Origin: Parvularcula oceani
Lineage (GTDB): Bacteria; Pseudomonadota; Alphaproteobacteria; Caulobacterales; Parvularculaceae
NCBI RefSeq assembly: GCF_000733125.1
Contig: NZ_JPHU01000010.1
Span: forward strand, 62,001 to 126,000
DNA length: 64,000 bases
Direction of reading: 5' to 3'
Shown: positions 44,125-53,286 of the stretch, piece after piece
Layout: each line of letters opens with the position of its first letter
How positions within the stretch are numbered: the stretch's first letter is position 1
The notes under the pieces: generated by a model
Database searches by the model: none
Told to the model about the DNA's origin: nothing
The model's input: only the letters and a program-made list of their open reading frames with translations
Program-made: the position numbers and the translations under genes

Positions 44125-44176
44125 CAAGCTTCCTCTTCAGCGGTTACACATCAAATGCCGCAGCAGGAGGATTCGC

Positions 44177-44377
44177 ATGTCGGATTATTGTTCTTCGGAC
44201 GGTGCCAACCGTCTTCAGTCGGCGATCCGGGACTATTGGCGGAAGAAAGGCTTCGACGTGGACGTCGAGCTCGTCCATCAGGGCTTCGTCTCGACGATGC
44301 GGTCTTCGCGTTTCGACGTTCGCAGCGACATGGTCAACGGCATGCCCAGGCGCTCCAAGGACAAGCCTGAGGCCTAG
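44177..44377 (+). CDS. Small conserved-looking hypothetical protein, 66 aa
   Basis: 66 aa with a strong ribosome-binding site (GCAGGAGG, 9 bp before the ATG). It begins MSDYCSSDGANRLQSAIRDYWRKKG and continues through VELVHQGFVS, RFDVRSDMVNGMP. It is soluble, mixed charge, with one Cys, and shows no known motif. Its codon usage, ribosome-binding site and putative promoter argue that it is real. I have the impression that similar short proteins with CSSxGAxRL and DxRSDMxNG exist in other alphaproteobacteria, but cannot confirm. Stop shares CTAG with the convergent gph gene. Confidence 0.75.
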   Translation: MSDYCSSDGANRLQSAIRDYWRKKGFDVDVELVHQGFVSTMRSSRFDVRSDMVNGMPRRSKDKPEA

Positions 44378-45084
44378 ATCGTTCCGCGCTCGCTCATCGC
44401 GACGCCGTTACCGATACGAATGATCATCTCGAACAGCGCCTCGTAATCGGCGAAGCGCTGTTCGCTGGTTTCGAGCGGAATGTCTTCCGTTCCATATCCG
44501 AACTCCGCGAGGAGGACGGGCATGCCGGCGCGCCGCCCGGCAAGAAGGTCGGTCAGGGTGTCGCCGACCATGACGCCGCGGCTCCGCCCGCTGCGGCGCA
44601 GGATTTCCTGAAGCGGCGCCGGATCGGGCTTGTGCGCCGCCAGGCTGTCCCGTCCCAGGACGATCTCGAACCGGGACAGAAGGCCGAGCGCCCGCAGGAG
44701 CGGGAAGGCCAGCCGCTCCACCTTGTTGGTGCAGACCGCCAGCGTCGCGCCTGCCCGCGCGAGCGCCTCGAGACACGCATCGCAGCCTTCGAACACGAAG
44801 GAGCTGTCCGCGATGTGGTCCTCGTAATGATCGATGTAATCCGAGACGAGGCGGTCCCCGGCCGCGCCCTGCGGGAAAGCCCGCCCGTTCTCCGCGAAGC
44901 CGCGCTCCAGAAGGGCGCGCGCCCCCTCTCCGACCAGGTGCCGCACCTCTCCTGCGGGCAGCGGGGACAGCCCCTCCCGCGTCAGGATCGCGTTCATCGC
45001 CTCGGTCAGGTCCGGAGCGCTGTCGACGAGGGTACCGTCGAGGTCGAAGATCACAACGAGGTCAGACAAAGGCGGGTTCGGCAT
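44374..45084 (-). CDS. gph: Phosphoglycolate phosphatase (HAD family)
   Basis: 236 aa. HAD motif I is VIFDLDGTLVDSAPDL (nucleophile Asp), motif II LAVCTNK, the KPDPAPL lysine is motif III, and VMVGDTLTDLLAGR is motif IV. The alpha-helical cap after motif I and the length match Gph, which removes 2-phosphoglycolate formed during DNA repair or oxygenation reactions. A broader sugar-phosphate phosphatase (for example MupP-like, acting on MurNAc-6-phosphate) belongs to the same subfamily and cannot be excluded, given neighbouring cell-wall genes. Divergent from glmU. Confidence 0.85.
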   Translation of the reverse strand: MPNPPLSDLVVIFDLDGTLVDSAPDLTEAMNAILTREGLSPLPAGEVRHLVGEGARALLERGFAENGRAFPQGAAGDRLVSDYIDHYEDHIADSSFVFEGCDACLEALARAGATLAVCTNKVERLAFPLLRALGLLSRFEIVLGRDSLAAHKPDPAPLQEILRRSGRSRGVMVGDTLTDLLAGRRAGMPVLLAEFGYGTEDIPLETSEQRFADYEALFEMIIRIGNGVAMSERGTI

Positions 45085-45195
45085 GGCTTTTCCTTGACGG
45101 CGGGGGCATGTGCAGCGCGAAACGCGCTGTGACTAGAGGCTGCGGCAGCGGCAGGCTACGGCTTGGCTGCGGAACTGACGGGAAGGACGGCTCGA

Positions 45196-46533
45196 ATGGA
45201 ACCCCTGGCCAGCGTGATCCTCGGCGCCGGGCACGGCACGCGCATGCGCTCGCGCCTGCCCAAGGTGCTGCACGAGATCGGCGGACTGCCCATGCTCGGT
45301 CACGTTCTCGCGACGGCGCGGGGGCTCGGCGCCGAACGCCGGGTGGTCGTCATCGGCAGCCAGGCGCCCGAGGTCGGCGAGGCGGCGAGGGCGCTCGACG
45401 AAGAGGCGCTCGTCTTCGTTCAGGATCCGCCGCGCGGCACGGCCGATGCGGTGCGCGCGGGCATGGCGGGTCTCGATGGCTTCGACGGCATCGTCCTCGT
45501 CCTCTACGCCGATACGCCGCTCGTGACGGAAGCCACGCTGCGGGCGCTCGGCGCCGCGATCGCGGAGGGCGCGGCGCTCGCGGTCCTGGGCTTCGAGCCT
45601 GACGAGCCCGGCGCCTATGGCCGGCTTGTCACCGGCGAGGACGGCGCGCTCGTCCGCATCGTGGAGGCGAAGGATGCGAGCGCGGACGAGCTTGCGATCG
45701 GGTTGTGCAATTCGGGCGTGATGGCGATCCGGTCCGATGTGCTGCGCGAAGAGCTGCCCCGCGTCGGCAACGACAATGCCAAGGGCGAATTCTACCTCAC
45801 CGATCTCGTCTCGCTCGTCACCGGCGGGGGCGGGCGCGCCGCGGTCGTGACCGCGGAGGAGAGCGAGGTGCTCGGGGTCAATGACCGCGCCGAGCTCTCC
45901 GTGGCCGAAGGCCTGTTCCAGACCCGCGCCCGGCTCGCCGCCATGCGCGCCGGCGTGACGCTGCAGGATCCCCGGAGCGTTCGCTTCAGCCACGACACGC
46001 AGATCGGGCAGGACTGCGTCATCGGGCCGAGCGTCGTCTTCGGGACCGGCGTGCGCCTCGCCGAGGGTGTCCGCGTCGAGGCGTTCAGCCATCTTGAAGG
46101 CTGCGCGGTCGAGACCGGGGCGACGGTCGGCCCCTTCGCGCGCCTGCGCCCGGGCGCGGAACTCGGCCCGCGGGCCAAGGTCGGCAATTTCGTCGAAGTG
46201 AAGAAGACGACGCTCGGAGAGGGCGCGAAGGTCAGCCACCTGACCTATCTCGGGGATGCCGAGATCGGCGCCCATGCGAATATCGGCGCAGGCACGATCA
46301 CCTGCAATTACGATGGCTATGGCAAGTTCAGGACGAAGATCGGGGCGGGGGCGTTCATCGGCTCGAACTCCGCGCTGGTCGCTCCGGTGACGGTGGGGGC
46401 GGGCGCCTTTGTCGGTTCTGGGTCGGTGGTCACCGAGGACGTCGAGGCGGACGCTCTCGCCCTTGGGCGGAGCCGTCAGGTTCAAAAGCCGGGATGGGCG
46501 GCATCGTTTCGGTCCCGTATGGAAGGGAAATAG
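45196..46533 (+). CDS. glmU: Bifunctional UDP-GlcNAc pyrophosphorylase / GlcN-1-P acetyltransferase
   Basis: 445 aa from the ATG at 45196. The N-terminal uridylyltransferase domain has VILGAGHGTRMRSRLPKVLH (His where Lys is common after GAG) and QDPPRGTADAV. The C-terminal left-handed beta-helix has hexapeptide repeats (IGPSVVFGTGVRLAEGVRVE, GNFVEVKKTTLGEGAKVSHL, IGAGTITCNYDGYGK), including the acetyltransferase active site. It makes UDP-GlcNAc, the shared precursor of peptidoglycan and lipid A. Six bp before glmS, forming the usual glmU-glmS operon. Confidence 0.97.
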   Translation: MEPLASVILGAGHGTRMRSRLPKVLHEIGGLPMLGHVLATARGLGAERRVVVIGSQAPEVGEAARALDEEALVFVQDPPRGTADAVRAGMAGLDGFDGIVLVLYADTPLVTEATLRALGAAIAEGAALAVLGFEPDEPGAYGRLVTGEDGALVRIVEAKDASADELAIGLCNSGVMAIRSDVLREELPRVGNDNAKGEFYLTDLVSLVTGGGGRAAVVTAEESEVLGVNDRAELSVAEGLFQTRARLAAMRAGVTLQDPRSVRFSHDTQIGQDCVIGPSVVFGTGVRLAEGVRVEAFSHLEGCAVETGATVGPFARLRPGAELGPRAKVGNFVEVKKTTLGEGAKVSHLTYLGDAEIGAHANIGAGTITCNYDGYGKFRTKIGAGAFIGSNSALVAPVTVGAGAFVGSGSVVTEDVEADALALGRSRQVQKPGWAASFRSRMEGK

Positions 46534-46539
46534 GCGCTT

Positions 46540-48369
46540 ATGTGCGGCATTGTCGGCATTATCGGCCGTGGGGACGTCGCGGACGGCCTCGTCGAGGGGC
46601 TCCAGAGGCTCGAATATCGCGGCTATGATTCCGCCGGGATCGCCACCGTGTGCGATGGCCGGCTCGGCCGGCGCCGGGCGGTGGGCAAGCTCGCCGAGCT
46701 GCGCCGCATGCTGGCGGAGGATCCGCTGCCGGGCGCGGTGGGCATCGGCCACACCCGCTGGGCGACCCATGGCCGCCCGACAGAGGCCAATGCGCATCCT
46801 CATGCCGGCAGCCATGTCGCCGTGGTCCATAACGGCATCATCGAGAACTATGCCGCGCTGCGCGACGAGCTGACGGCTGACGGCGTCGCCTTCGAATCCG
46901 AGACCGATACCGAGACCGTGGCCAAGCTGATGGGCGCCTATCTCGATGCCGGGCGCGAACCGCGCGCAGCCTTCGCCGAGGCCATAGGCCGGCTCGAAGG
47001 CGCCTTCGCGCTGGCCGTTCTGTTCGAGGCCGAGCCCGAGACCCTCTACTGCGCGCGGCGCGGCAGCCCGCTCGCCGTCGGCCGGGGCGATGGCGAGATG
47101 TATCTGGGATCGGACGCCTATGCGCTCGCCCCCTTCACCAATCGGGTCACCTATCTCTCCGATGGCGACTGGGCCGTGGTCATGCGCGACCGCGTGGAGG
47201 TGTTCGGGCCGGACGGCGCGCCGGTCAGCCGCCAGGAGCAGCTCTCGGATGCCTCGGCCGCCATCGTCGACAAGGGCGAGCACCGGCACTTCATGGCGAA
47301 GGAGATTCACGAGCAGCCCGAAGTGATCGGCCACACCCTTTCGGCCTATCTCGATCCCGTCTCCGGCACGGTGCGCCTGCCCGAGGGCGGAATCGACTTC
47401 GCCGGCGTCACCTCGCTGACGATCTCCGCCTGCGGCACGGCCTATTTCGCGGGGCTGATCGCGAAATACTGGTTCGAGACCTATGCCCGCCTGCCGGTCG
47501 AGATCGATATCGCGTCCGAGCTCCGCTATCGCGACGTGCCCTACCGGCAGGGCGGGGCCGCGCTCTTCGTCAGCCAGTCGGGCGAGACGGCCGACACGCT
47601 CGCCGCGCTGCGCGACGCCAAGGAAGCGGGCCAGCGCATCGGCGCCGTCGTCAACGTGCCCGAGAGCACCATCGCGCGCGAGGCCGACGCTCTCTATCCC
47701 ACCCATGCCGGGCCCGAGATCGGCGTCGCCTCGACCAAGGCGTTCACCTGCCAGCTCGCCACGCTCGCCTGCATCGCCATCGGCGCGGGCGTCGCGCGGG
47801 GCGTGCTGTCGCCCGAGGAGGAGCAGCGCCTCCTGACGGCGCTTCTCGAAGTGCCCCGCCATGTGGCGGAGGCGCTATCCATGGACGAGGCGCTGCGCGA
47901 CCTCGCCCAGGACATGGCCTCCGCGCGCGACGTTCTTTATCTCGGCCGCGGCGTCAGCTTCCCGCTCGCCCTCGAAGGCGCCCTGAAGCTCAAGGAAATC
48001 AGCTATATCCACGCCGAAGGCTATGCCGCGGGCGAACTCAAGCACGGGCCTATCGCGCTGATCGACGAGGCGGTGCCGGTGATCGTGATCGCGCCGCCGG
48101 GCCCGCTCTTCGAGAAGACGATCTCGAACATGCAGGAAGTCATGGCGCGCGGCGGGCGCTGCTGCCTGATCTCGACCAAGGCGGGGCTCGCCGCGGCCGA
48201 GCGCGGCGGAGAGCTGTGGGCCAAGGTGCCCGTTCCGGACACAGAGGGGCTGCTCTCGCCCCTCGTCTACGCCGTGCCGGTGCAGCTTCTCGCCTATCAT
48301 GCCGCGGTGGCCAAGGGCACCGATGTCGACCAGCCGCGCAATCTCGCGAAATCGGTCACCGTCGAATAG
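46540..48369 (+). CDS. glmS: Glutamine--fructose-6-phosphate aminotransferase (isomerising)
   Basis: 609 aa. The mature N-terminal Cys is at position 2 (MCGIVGIIGRGDVADGLVEG), the class II glutaminase nucleophile, followed by GHTRWATHG and HNGIIEN. Two SIS domains follow (ISACGTAYFAGLIAKYWFE, SQSGETADTLAAL; LYLGRGVSFPLALEGALKLKEISYIHAEGYAAGELKHGP), ending in the conserved DQPRNLAKSVTVE. It makes glucosamine-6-phosphate from fructose-6-phosphate and glutamine. No glmS ribozyme is expected or seen; the gap to glmU is only 6 bp. Confidence 0.98.
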   Translation: MCGIVGIIGRGDVADGLVEGLQRLEYRGYDSAGIATVCDGRLGRRRAVGKLAELRRMLAEDPLPGAVGIGHTRWATHGRPTEANAHPHAGSHVAVVHNGIIENYAALRDELTADGVAFESETDTETVAKLMGAYLDAGREPRAAFAEAIGRLEGAFALAVLFEAEPETLYCARRGSPLAVGRGDGEMYLGSDAYALAPFTNRVTYLSDGDWAVVMRDRVEVFGPDGAPVSRQEQLSDASAAIVDKGEHRHFMAKEIHEQPEVIGHTLSAYLDPVSGTVRLPEGGIDFAGVTSLTISACGTAYFAGLIAKYWFETYARLPVEIDIASELRYRDVPYRQGGAALFVSQSGETADTLAALRDAKEAGQRIGAVVNVPESTIAREADALYPTHAGPEIGVASTKAFTCQLATLACIAIGAGVARGVLSPEEEQRLLTALLEVPRHVAEALSMDEALRDLAQDMASARDVLYLGRGVSFPLALEGALKLKEISYIHAEGYAAGELKHGPIALIDEAVPVIVIAPPGPLFEKTISNMQEVMARGGRCCLISTKAGLAAAERGGELWAKVPVPDTEGLLSPLVYAVPVQLLAYHAAVAKGTDVDQPRNLAKSVTVE

Positions 48370-48510
48370 CCGCCAGATTTCAGTGCCTTGACCTGTAACA
48401 TAGCCGGTAACACAGCGTGACTTCGGGCTGGCCCCCTTCGTAACCATACTGAAGGCACCGCTGCGTCAGAGGAGGGCTGGCGCGGCGGCACCGGCAAAGT
48501 GGGACGAAGC

Positions 48511-49485
48511 ATGACGGCTGCGGGACTGAGCGAGAGGTTCGAGGGCGCTGCGGCGCAGACGCTTCGCGCGTCCGTGTCCTGCGAGGGCATCGGCCTGCAT
48601 GGCGGCCTGCCCGTCCGCCTGACGCTGCATCCCGCGCCGGCCGGAACCGGCATCCTCTTCCGCCGCATCGACCTGTTGAGCGGCGAAGGCGGCGCCAATC
48701 AGGCGCAGCGCCTCGCGCGGCTATCGGTCCAGGCCTCGCCGGCGGCGGTTCGCGGCACCACGCTCGGCACGGTCCTCGGAAACGCTTCGGGCGTCACGGT
48801 CTCGACGGTCGAGCATCTGATGGCGGCCTTCGCAGGCTGCGGCATCGACCATGCGATCGTCACGCTGGACGGTCCGGAAGTGCCGATCATGGACGGCAGC
48901 GCCCAGCCTTTCCTAGACCTCATCGAAGAGGTCGGCACGCGGTCGCTGCCCGCGCCGCGCCGCGCCTGGCGGATCGATGCGCCGGTCCGGGTGGAGCGCG
49001 GCGACGCCTTCGTGGAGGTCGCGCCCCTGGCCGATCCCGCCCGGGCCTGCTGCACGCTCGACGTCACGGTCGACTATCCCGACCGCTCCATAGGACGGCA
49101 GCATCTGGAGCTGTCGGGCATCGCCGCGGCCTTTCGCGGCGACCTCGCCGCCGCCCGCACCTTCTGCTCGCTCTCCGATGTCGAGGCGATGCGCGCCAAC
49201 GGCCTCGCGCTGGGCGGCTCGCTCGACAATGCCATCGTGGTCGACCAAGGGGCGATCCTCAATGACGGCGGGCTCCGTTTCGAAAGCGAATTCGTCCGCC
49301 ACAAGGCGCTCGACCTGATCGGGGATCTGCATCTGCTATGCCGCCCGGTGATCGGGCGCATCACCGCCTACAAGCCGGGCCATGCCCTCAACACCGCGCT
49401 CGCCGCCGCGATCGACGCGTCGGACGGTAAGACCGAGGTCTTCCTGCCCGGCGAGGCGGAAGAAGGGCTGCGCATTCTCGCCTGA
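48511..49485 (+). CDS. lpxC: UDP-3-O-acyl-N-acetylglucosamine deacetylase
   Basis: 324 aa from the ATG at 48511 (a GTG at 48499 is possible). It catalyses the first committed step of lipid A synthesis. Zinc and active-site segments are visible: TVEHLMAAFAGCGIDHAIV (His), EVPIMDGSAQPF, GGSLDNAIVVD, FESEFVRHKALDLIGDLHLL (His and Asp) and the GHALN histidine near the end. The 141-bp leader before it contains three GTAAC motifs, at 48395, 48407 and 48440, and a TTGACC hexamer but no clear complete promoter. Confidence 0.96.
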   Translation: MTAAGLSERFEGAAAQTLRASVSCEGIGLHGGLPVRLTLHPAPAGTGILFRRIDLLSGEGGANQAQRLARLSVQASPAAVRGTTLGTVLGNASGVTVSTVEHLMAAFAGCGIDHAIVTLDGPEVPIMDGSAQPFLDLIEEVGTRSLPAPRRAWRIDAPVRVERGDAFVEVAPLADPARACCTLDVTVDYPDRSIGRQHLELSGIAAAFRGDLAAARTFCSLSDVEAMRANGLALGGSLDNAIVVDQGAILNDGGLRFESEFVRHKALDLIGDLHLLCRPVIGRITAYKPGHALNTALAAAIDASDGKTEVFLPGEAEEGLRILA

Positions 49486-49533
49486 GCGGGCGGCGTCTGA
49501 ACCCGAATTCACGCTGAAGCGGCCGGCGCAGGT

Positions 49534-49562
49534 TTGACCGGCCGGGGCGGCGTTCATACAAA
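49534..49562 (+). promoter_or_regulatory. Sigma-70 promoter upstream of bamD
   Basis: TTGACC (49534-49539) and TACAAA (49557-49562) are separated by exactly 17 bp, each matching five and four of the six consensus bases. It lies 43 bp before the bamD start, within the 119-bp lpxC-bamD spacer. Confidence 0.55.
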
Positions 49563-49604
49563 GCGTGCCCACCGGCAGGGGCCGGGCGGCAACAGGGCTG
49601 GGCC

Positions 49605-50414
49605 ATGAAACGACTGCGTCTCCTTCTCGCGACCGCGACCATCGCCGGTGTGACGGCCTGTGCGGGCGGTCCCGACCAGGACGAGCGTTTCGCCTATGTC
49701 GAGCAGCCGGTGGAGCTTCTCTATGCCGAAGGCGCGGAGAACCTCGAGAAGAAGCGCTATGACGAGGCGATCCTCTATTTCGAGGAAGTCGAGCGCCAGC
49801 ATCCCTATTCGGCCTGGGCCCGGCGCGCCATGCTGATGACCGCCTATGGCCAGTACCGGACCAACGCCTATGAGGACTCGATCGCCTCGGTTGACCGTTT
49901 CCTCTCGATCCATCCGGGCAACAAGGACGCGGCCTACGCCTATTACCTCAAGGCGATGAACTATTACGAGCGGATCCGCGATGTCGGGCGCGATCAGGAC
50001 ATCACCAAGAACGCGCTCATCGCGCTTCAGGACGTGGTGCGCCGCTATCCCGAAAGCGAATATGCGCGCGATGCCCGCCTCAAGCTCGACCTGGCGCGCG
50101 ATCACCTTGCCGGCAAGGAAATGGATGTCGGCCGCTGGTATCTGCGGCACGGCCAGCATGTCGCGGCGCTCGGCCGGTTCAACACCGTGCTGCGCGACTA
50201 TCAGACCACGAGCCACGTGCCCGAGGCGCTTCACCGCATCGTCGAAAGCTATCTGCAACTCGGCGTCGTGCCCGAGGCGCGCCGTCATGCGGCGATCCTC
50301 GGTTACAACTATCCGGGCTCGGAATGGTACGAGGACACCTACGCGCTCTTCGAGGATCGCGACCTCGACATCAACGCGCCTGCCCAGCCGGCGACGGCCG
50401 CCCTCGATCAATAG
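49605..50414 (+). CDS. bamD: Outer membrane assembly lipoprotein BamD (YfiO/ComL)
   Basis: 269 aa. A lipoprotein signal ends at VTAC (Cys19). Then come five TPR-like helical pairs: LYAEGAENLEKKRYDEAILYFEEVERQHPYSAWARRAMLMTAYGQYR and, further on, AYAYYLKAMNYYERI and DARLKLDLARDHLAGKEMDVGRWYLRHGQHVAALGRF. This is the architecture of BamD, which with BamA folds beta-barrel proteins such as the autotransporter encoded at 33931. It has its own promoter and is convergent with purS. Confidence 0.95.
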   Translation: MKRLRLLLATATIAGVTACAGGPDQDERFAYVEQPVELLYAEGAENLEKKRYDEAILYFEEVERQHPYSAWARRAMLMTAYGQYRTNAYEDSIASVDRFLSIHPGNKDAAYAYYLKAMNYYERIRDVGRDQDITKNALIALQDVVRRYPESEYARDARLKLDLARDHLAGKEMDVGRWYLRHGQHVAALGRFNTVLRDYQTTSHVPEALHRIVESYLQLGVVPEARRHAAILGYNYPGSEWYEDTYALFEDRDLDINAPAQPATAALDQ

Positions 50415-50429
50415 GGGGGAGGCCCGCCC

Positions 50430-50672
50430 TTAGGCGGACAGCTCGATCCGGTAGCTTTCCATGACCGGATTGGCGAGCAGGCGCTCGCACATACGCTCGA
50501 CATCGGCGCGGGCCTTCGCCTCGTCCGTCTCGCTCAGCTCGATCTCGATCAGCTTGCCCTGGCGCACGCCCGAGACATCCTCGAAGCCGAGGCCGTGAAG
50601 CGCGCCTTCGATGGCTTTTCCCTGCGGGTCGAGGACGCCGCTCTTGAGGGTGATGAACACGCTCGCTTTCAT
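50430..50672 (-). CDS. purS: Phosphoribosylformylglycinamidine synthase subunit PurS
   Basis: 80 aa, the normal size for PurS, from the ATG at 50672. It begins MKASVFITLKSGVLDPQGKA and continues EGALHGLGFEDVSGVRQGKLIE and the helix AKARADVERMCERLLANPVMESY. PurS bridges PurL and PurQ in the fourth step of purine synthesis. It lies 11 bp after purC; purQ and purL, often next, are absent because bamD follows convergently. Confidence 0.95.
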   Translation of the reverse strand: MKASVFITLKSGVLDPQGKAIEGALHGLGFEDVSGVRQGKLIEIELSETDEAKARADVERMCERLLANPVMESYRIELSA

Positions 50673-50683
50673 GATGCCGCCCC

Positions 50684-51472
50684 TTACGCCTTGTTCTCGT
50701 CGTTCGAGCTGACGAGGACGGGCCCCTTGGCGTCGCCCCGCTCGTTCTCGTTGCGCAGGATGCCGAGGCGCCGCGCCACTTCGCGATAACCCTCGACCAC
50801 GCCGCCCATGTCCTTGCGGAAGCGGTCCTTGTCCATGCTGTCGCCCGTATCGGCATCCCACAGGCGGCAGCTGTCCGGGCTGATCTCGTCGGCGAGGATC
50901 AGGCGGACGAGGTCGCCCTCATATTGGCGGCCGAATTCGAGCTTGAAGTCGATCAGCCGGATGCCCGCGCCCGCGAAGAGCCCCGACAGATAGTCGTTCA
51001 CCCGCAGGGCATAGGCCATCATGTCGTCGATCTCCTGGGCGCTGCCCCAGTTGAACGCCGTGATGTGGTCCTCCGACACCATGGGATCGCCCAGCTTGTC
51101 GTCCTTGTAGTAGAACTCGACGACGGAGCGGGGCAGGGCGTCGCCCTCGTTCAGGCCGAGCCGTTTCGCAAGCGATCCGGCCGCGACATTGCGGACCACC
51201 ACTTCGAGCGGAATGATCTCGACATGGCGGATCAGCTGCTCGCGCATGTTGATGCGGCGGATGAAGTGCGTCGGGATGCCCACCCGCTCGAGGCCGGACA
51301 TGATGAACTCGGAAATGCGGTTGTTGAGGACGCCCTTGCCCTCGAGCACGGCGTGCTTCTGGTTGTTGAAGGCCGTCGCGTCGTCCTTGAAGTGCTGGAT
51401 GAGCGTGCCCGGCTCGGGGCCCTCATAGAGAATCTTCGCCTTGCCTTCGTAGATCTGCTTGCCGCGGGCCAT
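50684..51472 (-). CDS. purC: Phosphoribosylaminoimidazole-succinocarboxamide synthase
   Basis: 262 aa from the ATG at 51472; longer in-frame starts add a non-homologous extension. SAICAR synthetase signatures are [67 protein letters not shown] and [14 protein letters not shown]. It adds aspartate to CAIR in purine synthesis. The C-terminus ([17 protein letters not shown]) is slightly longer than minimal. Divergent from the zeta-protein gene across 168 bp. Confidence 0.97.
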   Translation of the reverse strand: MARGKQIYEGKAKILYEGPEPGTLIQHFKDDATAFNNQKHAVLEGKGVLNNRISEFIMSGLERVGIPTHFIRRINMREQLIRHVEIIPLEVVVRNVAAGSLAKRLGLNEGDALPRSVVEFYYKDDKLGDPMVSEDHITAFNWGSAQEIDDMMAYALRVNDYLSGLFAGAGIRLIDFKLEFGRQYEGDLVRLILADEISPDSCRLWDADTGDSMDKDRFRKDMGGVVEGYREVARRLGILRNENERGDAKGPVLVSSNDENKA

Positions 51473-51640
51473 CGCCGGAATCCTTGCGCGCTGCGGGGGT
51501 GGCCTCGGCGCGGAGCGGGCGCGTCCCCCCAGGGGGTAAGGCCGCCCCGCTAGCACGCTGCGAAACCCCGCGCAAAGCCGTTTGCAGGAACACGGCACCG
51601 GCGTAGACGGGGGTATGGTTCCGGCAGGGAAGGAGCGGCA

Positions 51641-51973
51641 ATGACCACGTTTGACGATCGGGAGCGGCGGTTCGAAGCGAAATTCGCCCATGATGCGGAA
51701 GCGCGCTTCAAGGTGGAGACGCGGCGCGACAGGCTCATCGGCGCCTGGGCGGCCGAAAAGCTGGGCCTCTCGTCCAGCGATGCCGAGGCCTATGCCCGGT
51801 CGGTCGTCAGGGCCGACCTCAAGGAGCCGGGCGACGACGATGTCTTCGAGAAGCTGCGCGAGGACCTGCCTCCCAGCATCTCCGACGAGGATATCCGCGC
51901 CAAGATGGCCGAATGCCTGGACAGGGCGATGGACGAGACCCGCTCGCCCGGCACCAGGGGCGGCGGCGCGTGA
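51641..51973 (+). CDS. DUF1476 protein, F1FO-ATPase inhibitory zeta subunit type
   Basis: 110 aa with GGAAGGAG before the [45 protein letters not shown] is highly typical of DUF1476. In Paracoccus this alphaproteobacteria-specific family is the ATP synthase zeta subunit, whose N-terminal helix blocks reverse ATP hydrolysis. The basic-acidic N-terminal inhibitory segment is present here. Its stop overlaps the GTG of the SDR gene. Confidence 0.88.
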   Translation: MTTFDDRERRFEAKFAHDAEARFKVETRRDRLIGAWAAEKLGLSSSDAEAYARSVVRADLKEPGDDDVFEKLREDLPPSISDEDIRAKMAECLDRAMDETRSPGTRGGGA

Positions 51974-52752
51974 GCGGGGGCGGAAGAGGCCGCCTCGCCG
52001 GCAAGAAGGCGCTCATCACCGGCGGCGCCCAGGGGCTCGGCCTCGCCTTCGGGCGGATGTTCAAGGAGGAGGGGGCGGAGATCGTCCTCACCGATATCCA
52101 GGCCGACAAGGTCGCCCAGGCCGCCGGAGAGATCGGCGCCGCGGCGGGCCTCGCCCATGACGTGACGGACGAGGCGCAGTGGAAAGAGGTCTGCGCCGCG
52201 GCCGAGGAGGCGATGGGCGGCATCTCCGTCCTCATCCACAATGCCGGCATCGGCAGCCTCGGCAATATCGAGACCGAGACCTATGAGCAGTATCGGCAGG
52301 TCATGGCGATCGACTGCGACTCGGTCTTCCTCGGGACGCAGGCCGCCATGCCCGCGCTGAAGCGGGCGGGCGACGCCTCGATTGTGGTCATTTCCTCGGT
52401 CGCCGGCATCATCGCCGACGCCAATTTCCTGTCCTACAACGTCGCCAAGGCCGGCGTGGCCATGATGTCCCGCTCCATCGCGCTGCACTGCGCGAAGGCG
52501 CGGACCGGAATCCGCTGCAATTCCGTGCACCCGGTCTTCACCCGCACGCCGATCCTCGACCCGATGATCGCGATGAAGGGCAGCGCCGAAGAGGGCGAGG
52601 CCGCGCTCACGCGGCAGATCCCGCTCAAGCGCCTCGGCGAGCCCGAGGAGGTGGCCAGCATGGTGACCTATCTCGCCTCCGACGAAAGCCGCTTCGTGAC
52701 CGGCTCGGCCTTCACCATCGATGGCGGCATCACCGCCGGCAGCGGCCGCTAG
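51970..52752 (+). CDS. Short-chain dehydrogenase/reductase
   Basis: 260 aa from the GTG at 51970, coupled to the previous stop. Classical [15 protein letters not shown] cofactor loop with Asp after the second strand (TDIQ, NAD preference), HNAGIG, SSVAGI and the YNVAK active site with upstream Ser. The C-terminal [33 protein letters not shown] is usual. Closest by impression to cyclopentanol/20-beta-hydroxysteroid dehydrogenase-like enzymes; the substrate cannot be named. Convergent with folA. Confidence 0.88.
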   Translation: MSGGGRGRLAGKKALITGGAQGLGLAFGRMFKEEGAEIVLTDIQADKVAQAAGEIGAAAGLAHDVTDEAQWKEVCAAAEEAMGGISVLIHNAGIGSLGNIETETYEQYRQVMAIDCDSVFLGTQAAMPALKRAGDASIVVISSVAGIIADANFLSYNVAKAGVAMMSRSIALHCAKARTGIRCNSVHPVFTRTPILDPMIAMKGSAEEGEAALTRQIPLKRLGEPEEVASMVTYLASDESRFVTGSAFTIDGGITAGSGR

Positions 52753-52773
52753 CCGCCAAGGGGGCAGAGGCTC

Positions 52774-53286
52774 TCAGGCCCGCTCCAGAAGCTCGATCCG
52801 CGCTGGGTGGTCATTGCGCCCGTCCGGCGCGATCCTCTCCAGCGTGGAGGCGGTCCATCGATCCGGGGCCAGTGCGGGAAAGCGGGTATCGCCCTCCACC
52901 TCCGCCTCGATCACGGTCCGGTAGATCCTGTCCGCCCGCGGCAACGCTTCGGCATAGACCGCGCCGCCGCCGATAACGCAGATCTCTTCGGCCTCTGCCC
53001 GCGCGGCCGCCTCCTTGGCGAGGGCGAGGCCGTCCTCGAGCGAGCCTGCGACCTGCGCGCCGTCCGGGGCGAACTCCGCGCGGCGCGACAGGACGATATT
53101 CGTCCGTCCCGGCAGCGGCTTGCCGATCGAGGCGAAGGTCGTCCGTCCCATGATGACGGGCTTGCCGAGGGTCACCCGCTTGAACCAGCGAAGGTCGTCC
53201 GCCATCCGCCAGGGCAGGCCGCCATCGCGCCCGATGACGCGGTTCTCGGCCATCGCGACGACCAGCGCGATCCGGGGCTCGCTCAT
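52774..53286 (-). CDS. folA: Dihydrofolate reductase
   Basis: 170 aa. [56 protein letters not shown] contains the substrate and NADPH-binding segments, with the catalytic acid Asp in the DDLRWFK helix. [23 protein letters not shown] is the second cofactor site. It regenerates tetrahydrofolate after thymidylate synthesis, and its start overlaps the thyA stop by 4 bp, the common thyA-folA operon. Confidence 0.96.
   Translation of the reverse strand: MSEPRIALVVAMAENRVIGRDGGLPWRMADDLRWFKRVTLGKPVIMGRTTFASIGKPLPGRTNIVLSRRAEFAPDGAQVAGSLEDGLALAKEAAARAEAEEICVIGGGAVYAEALPRADRIYRTVIEAEVEGDTRFPALAPDRWTASTLERIAPDGRNDHPARIELLERA

Noticed and set aside
48388-48450. TTGACC and three GTAAC motifs before lpxC as a promoter or operator
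   Set aside because: No acceptable -10 element lies at 16-18 bp from TTGACC, and the GTAAC spacing is irregular, so I list only the observation in the lpxC entry.
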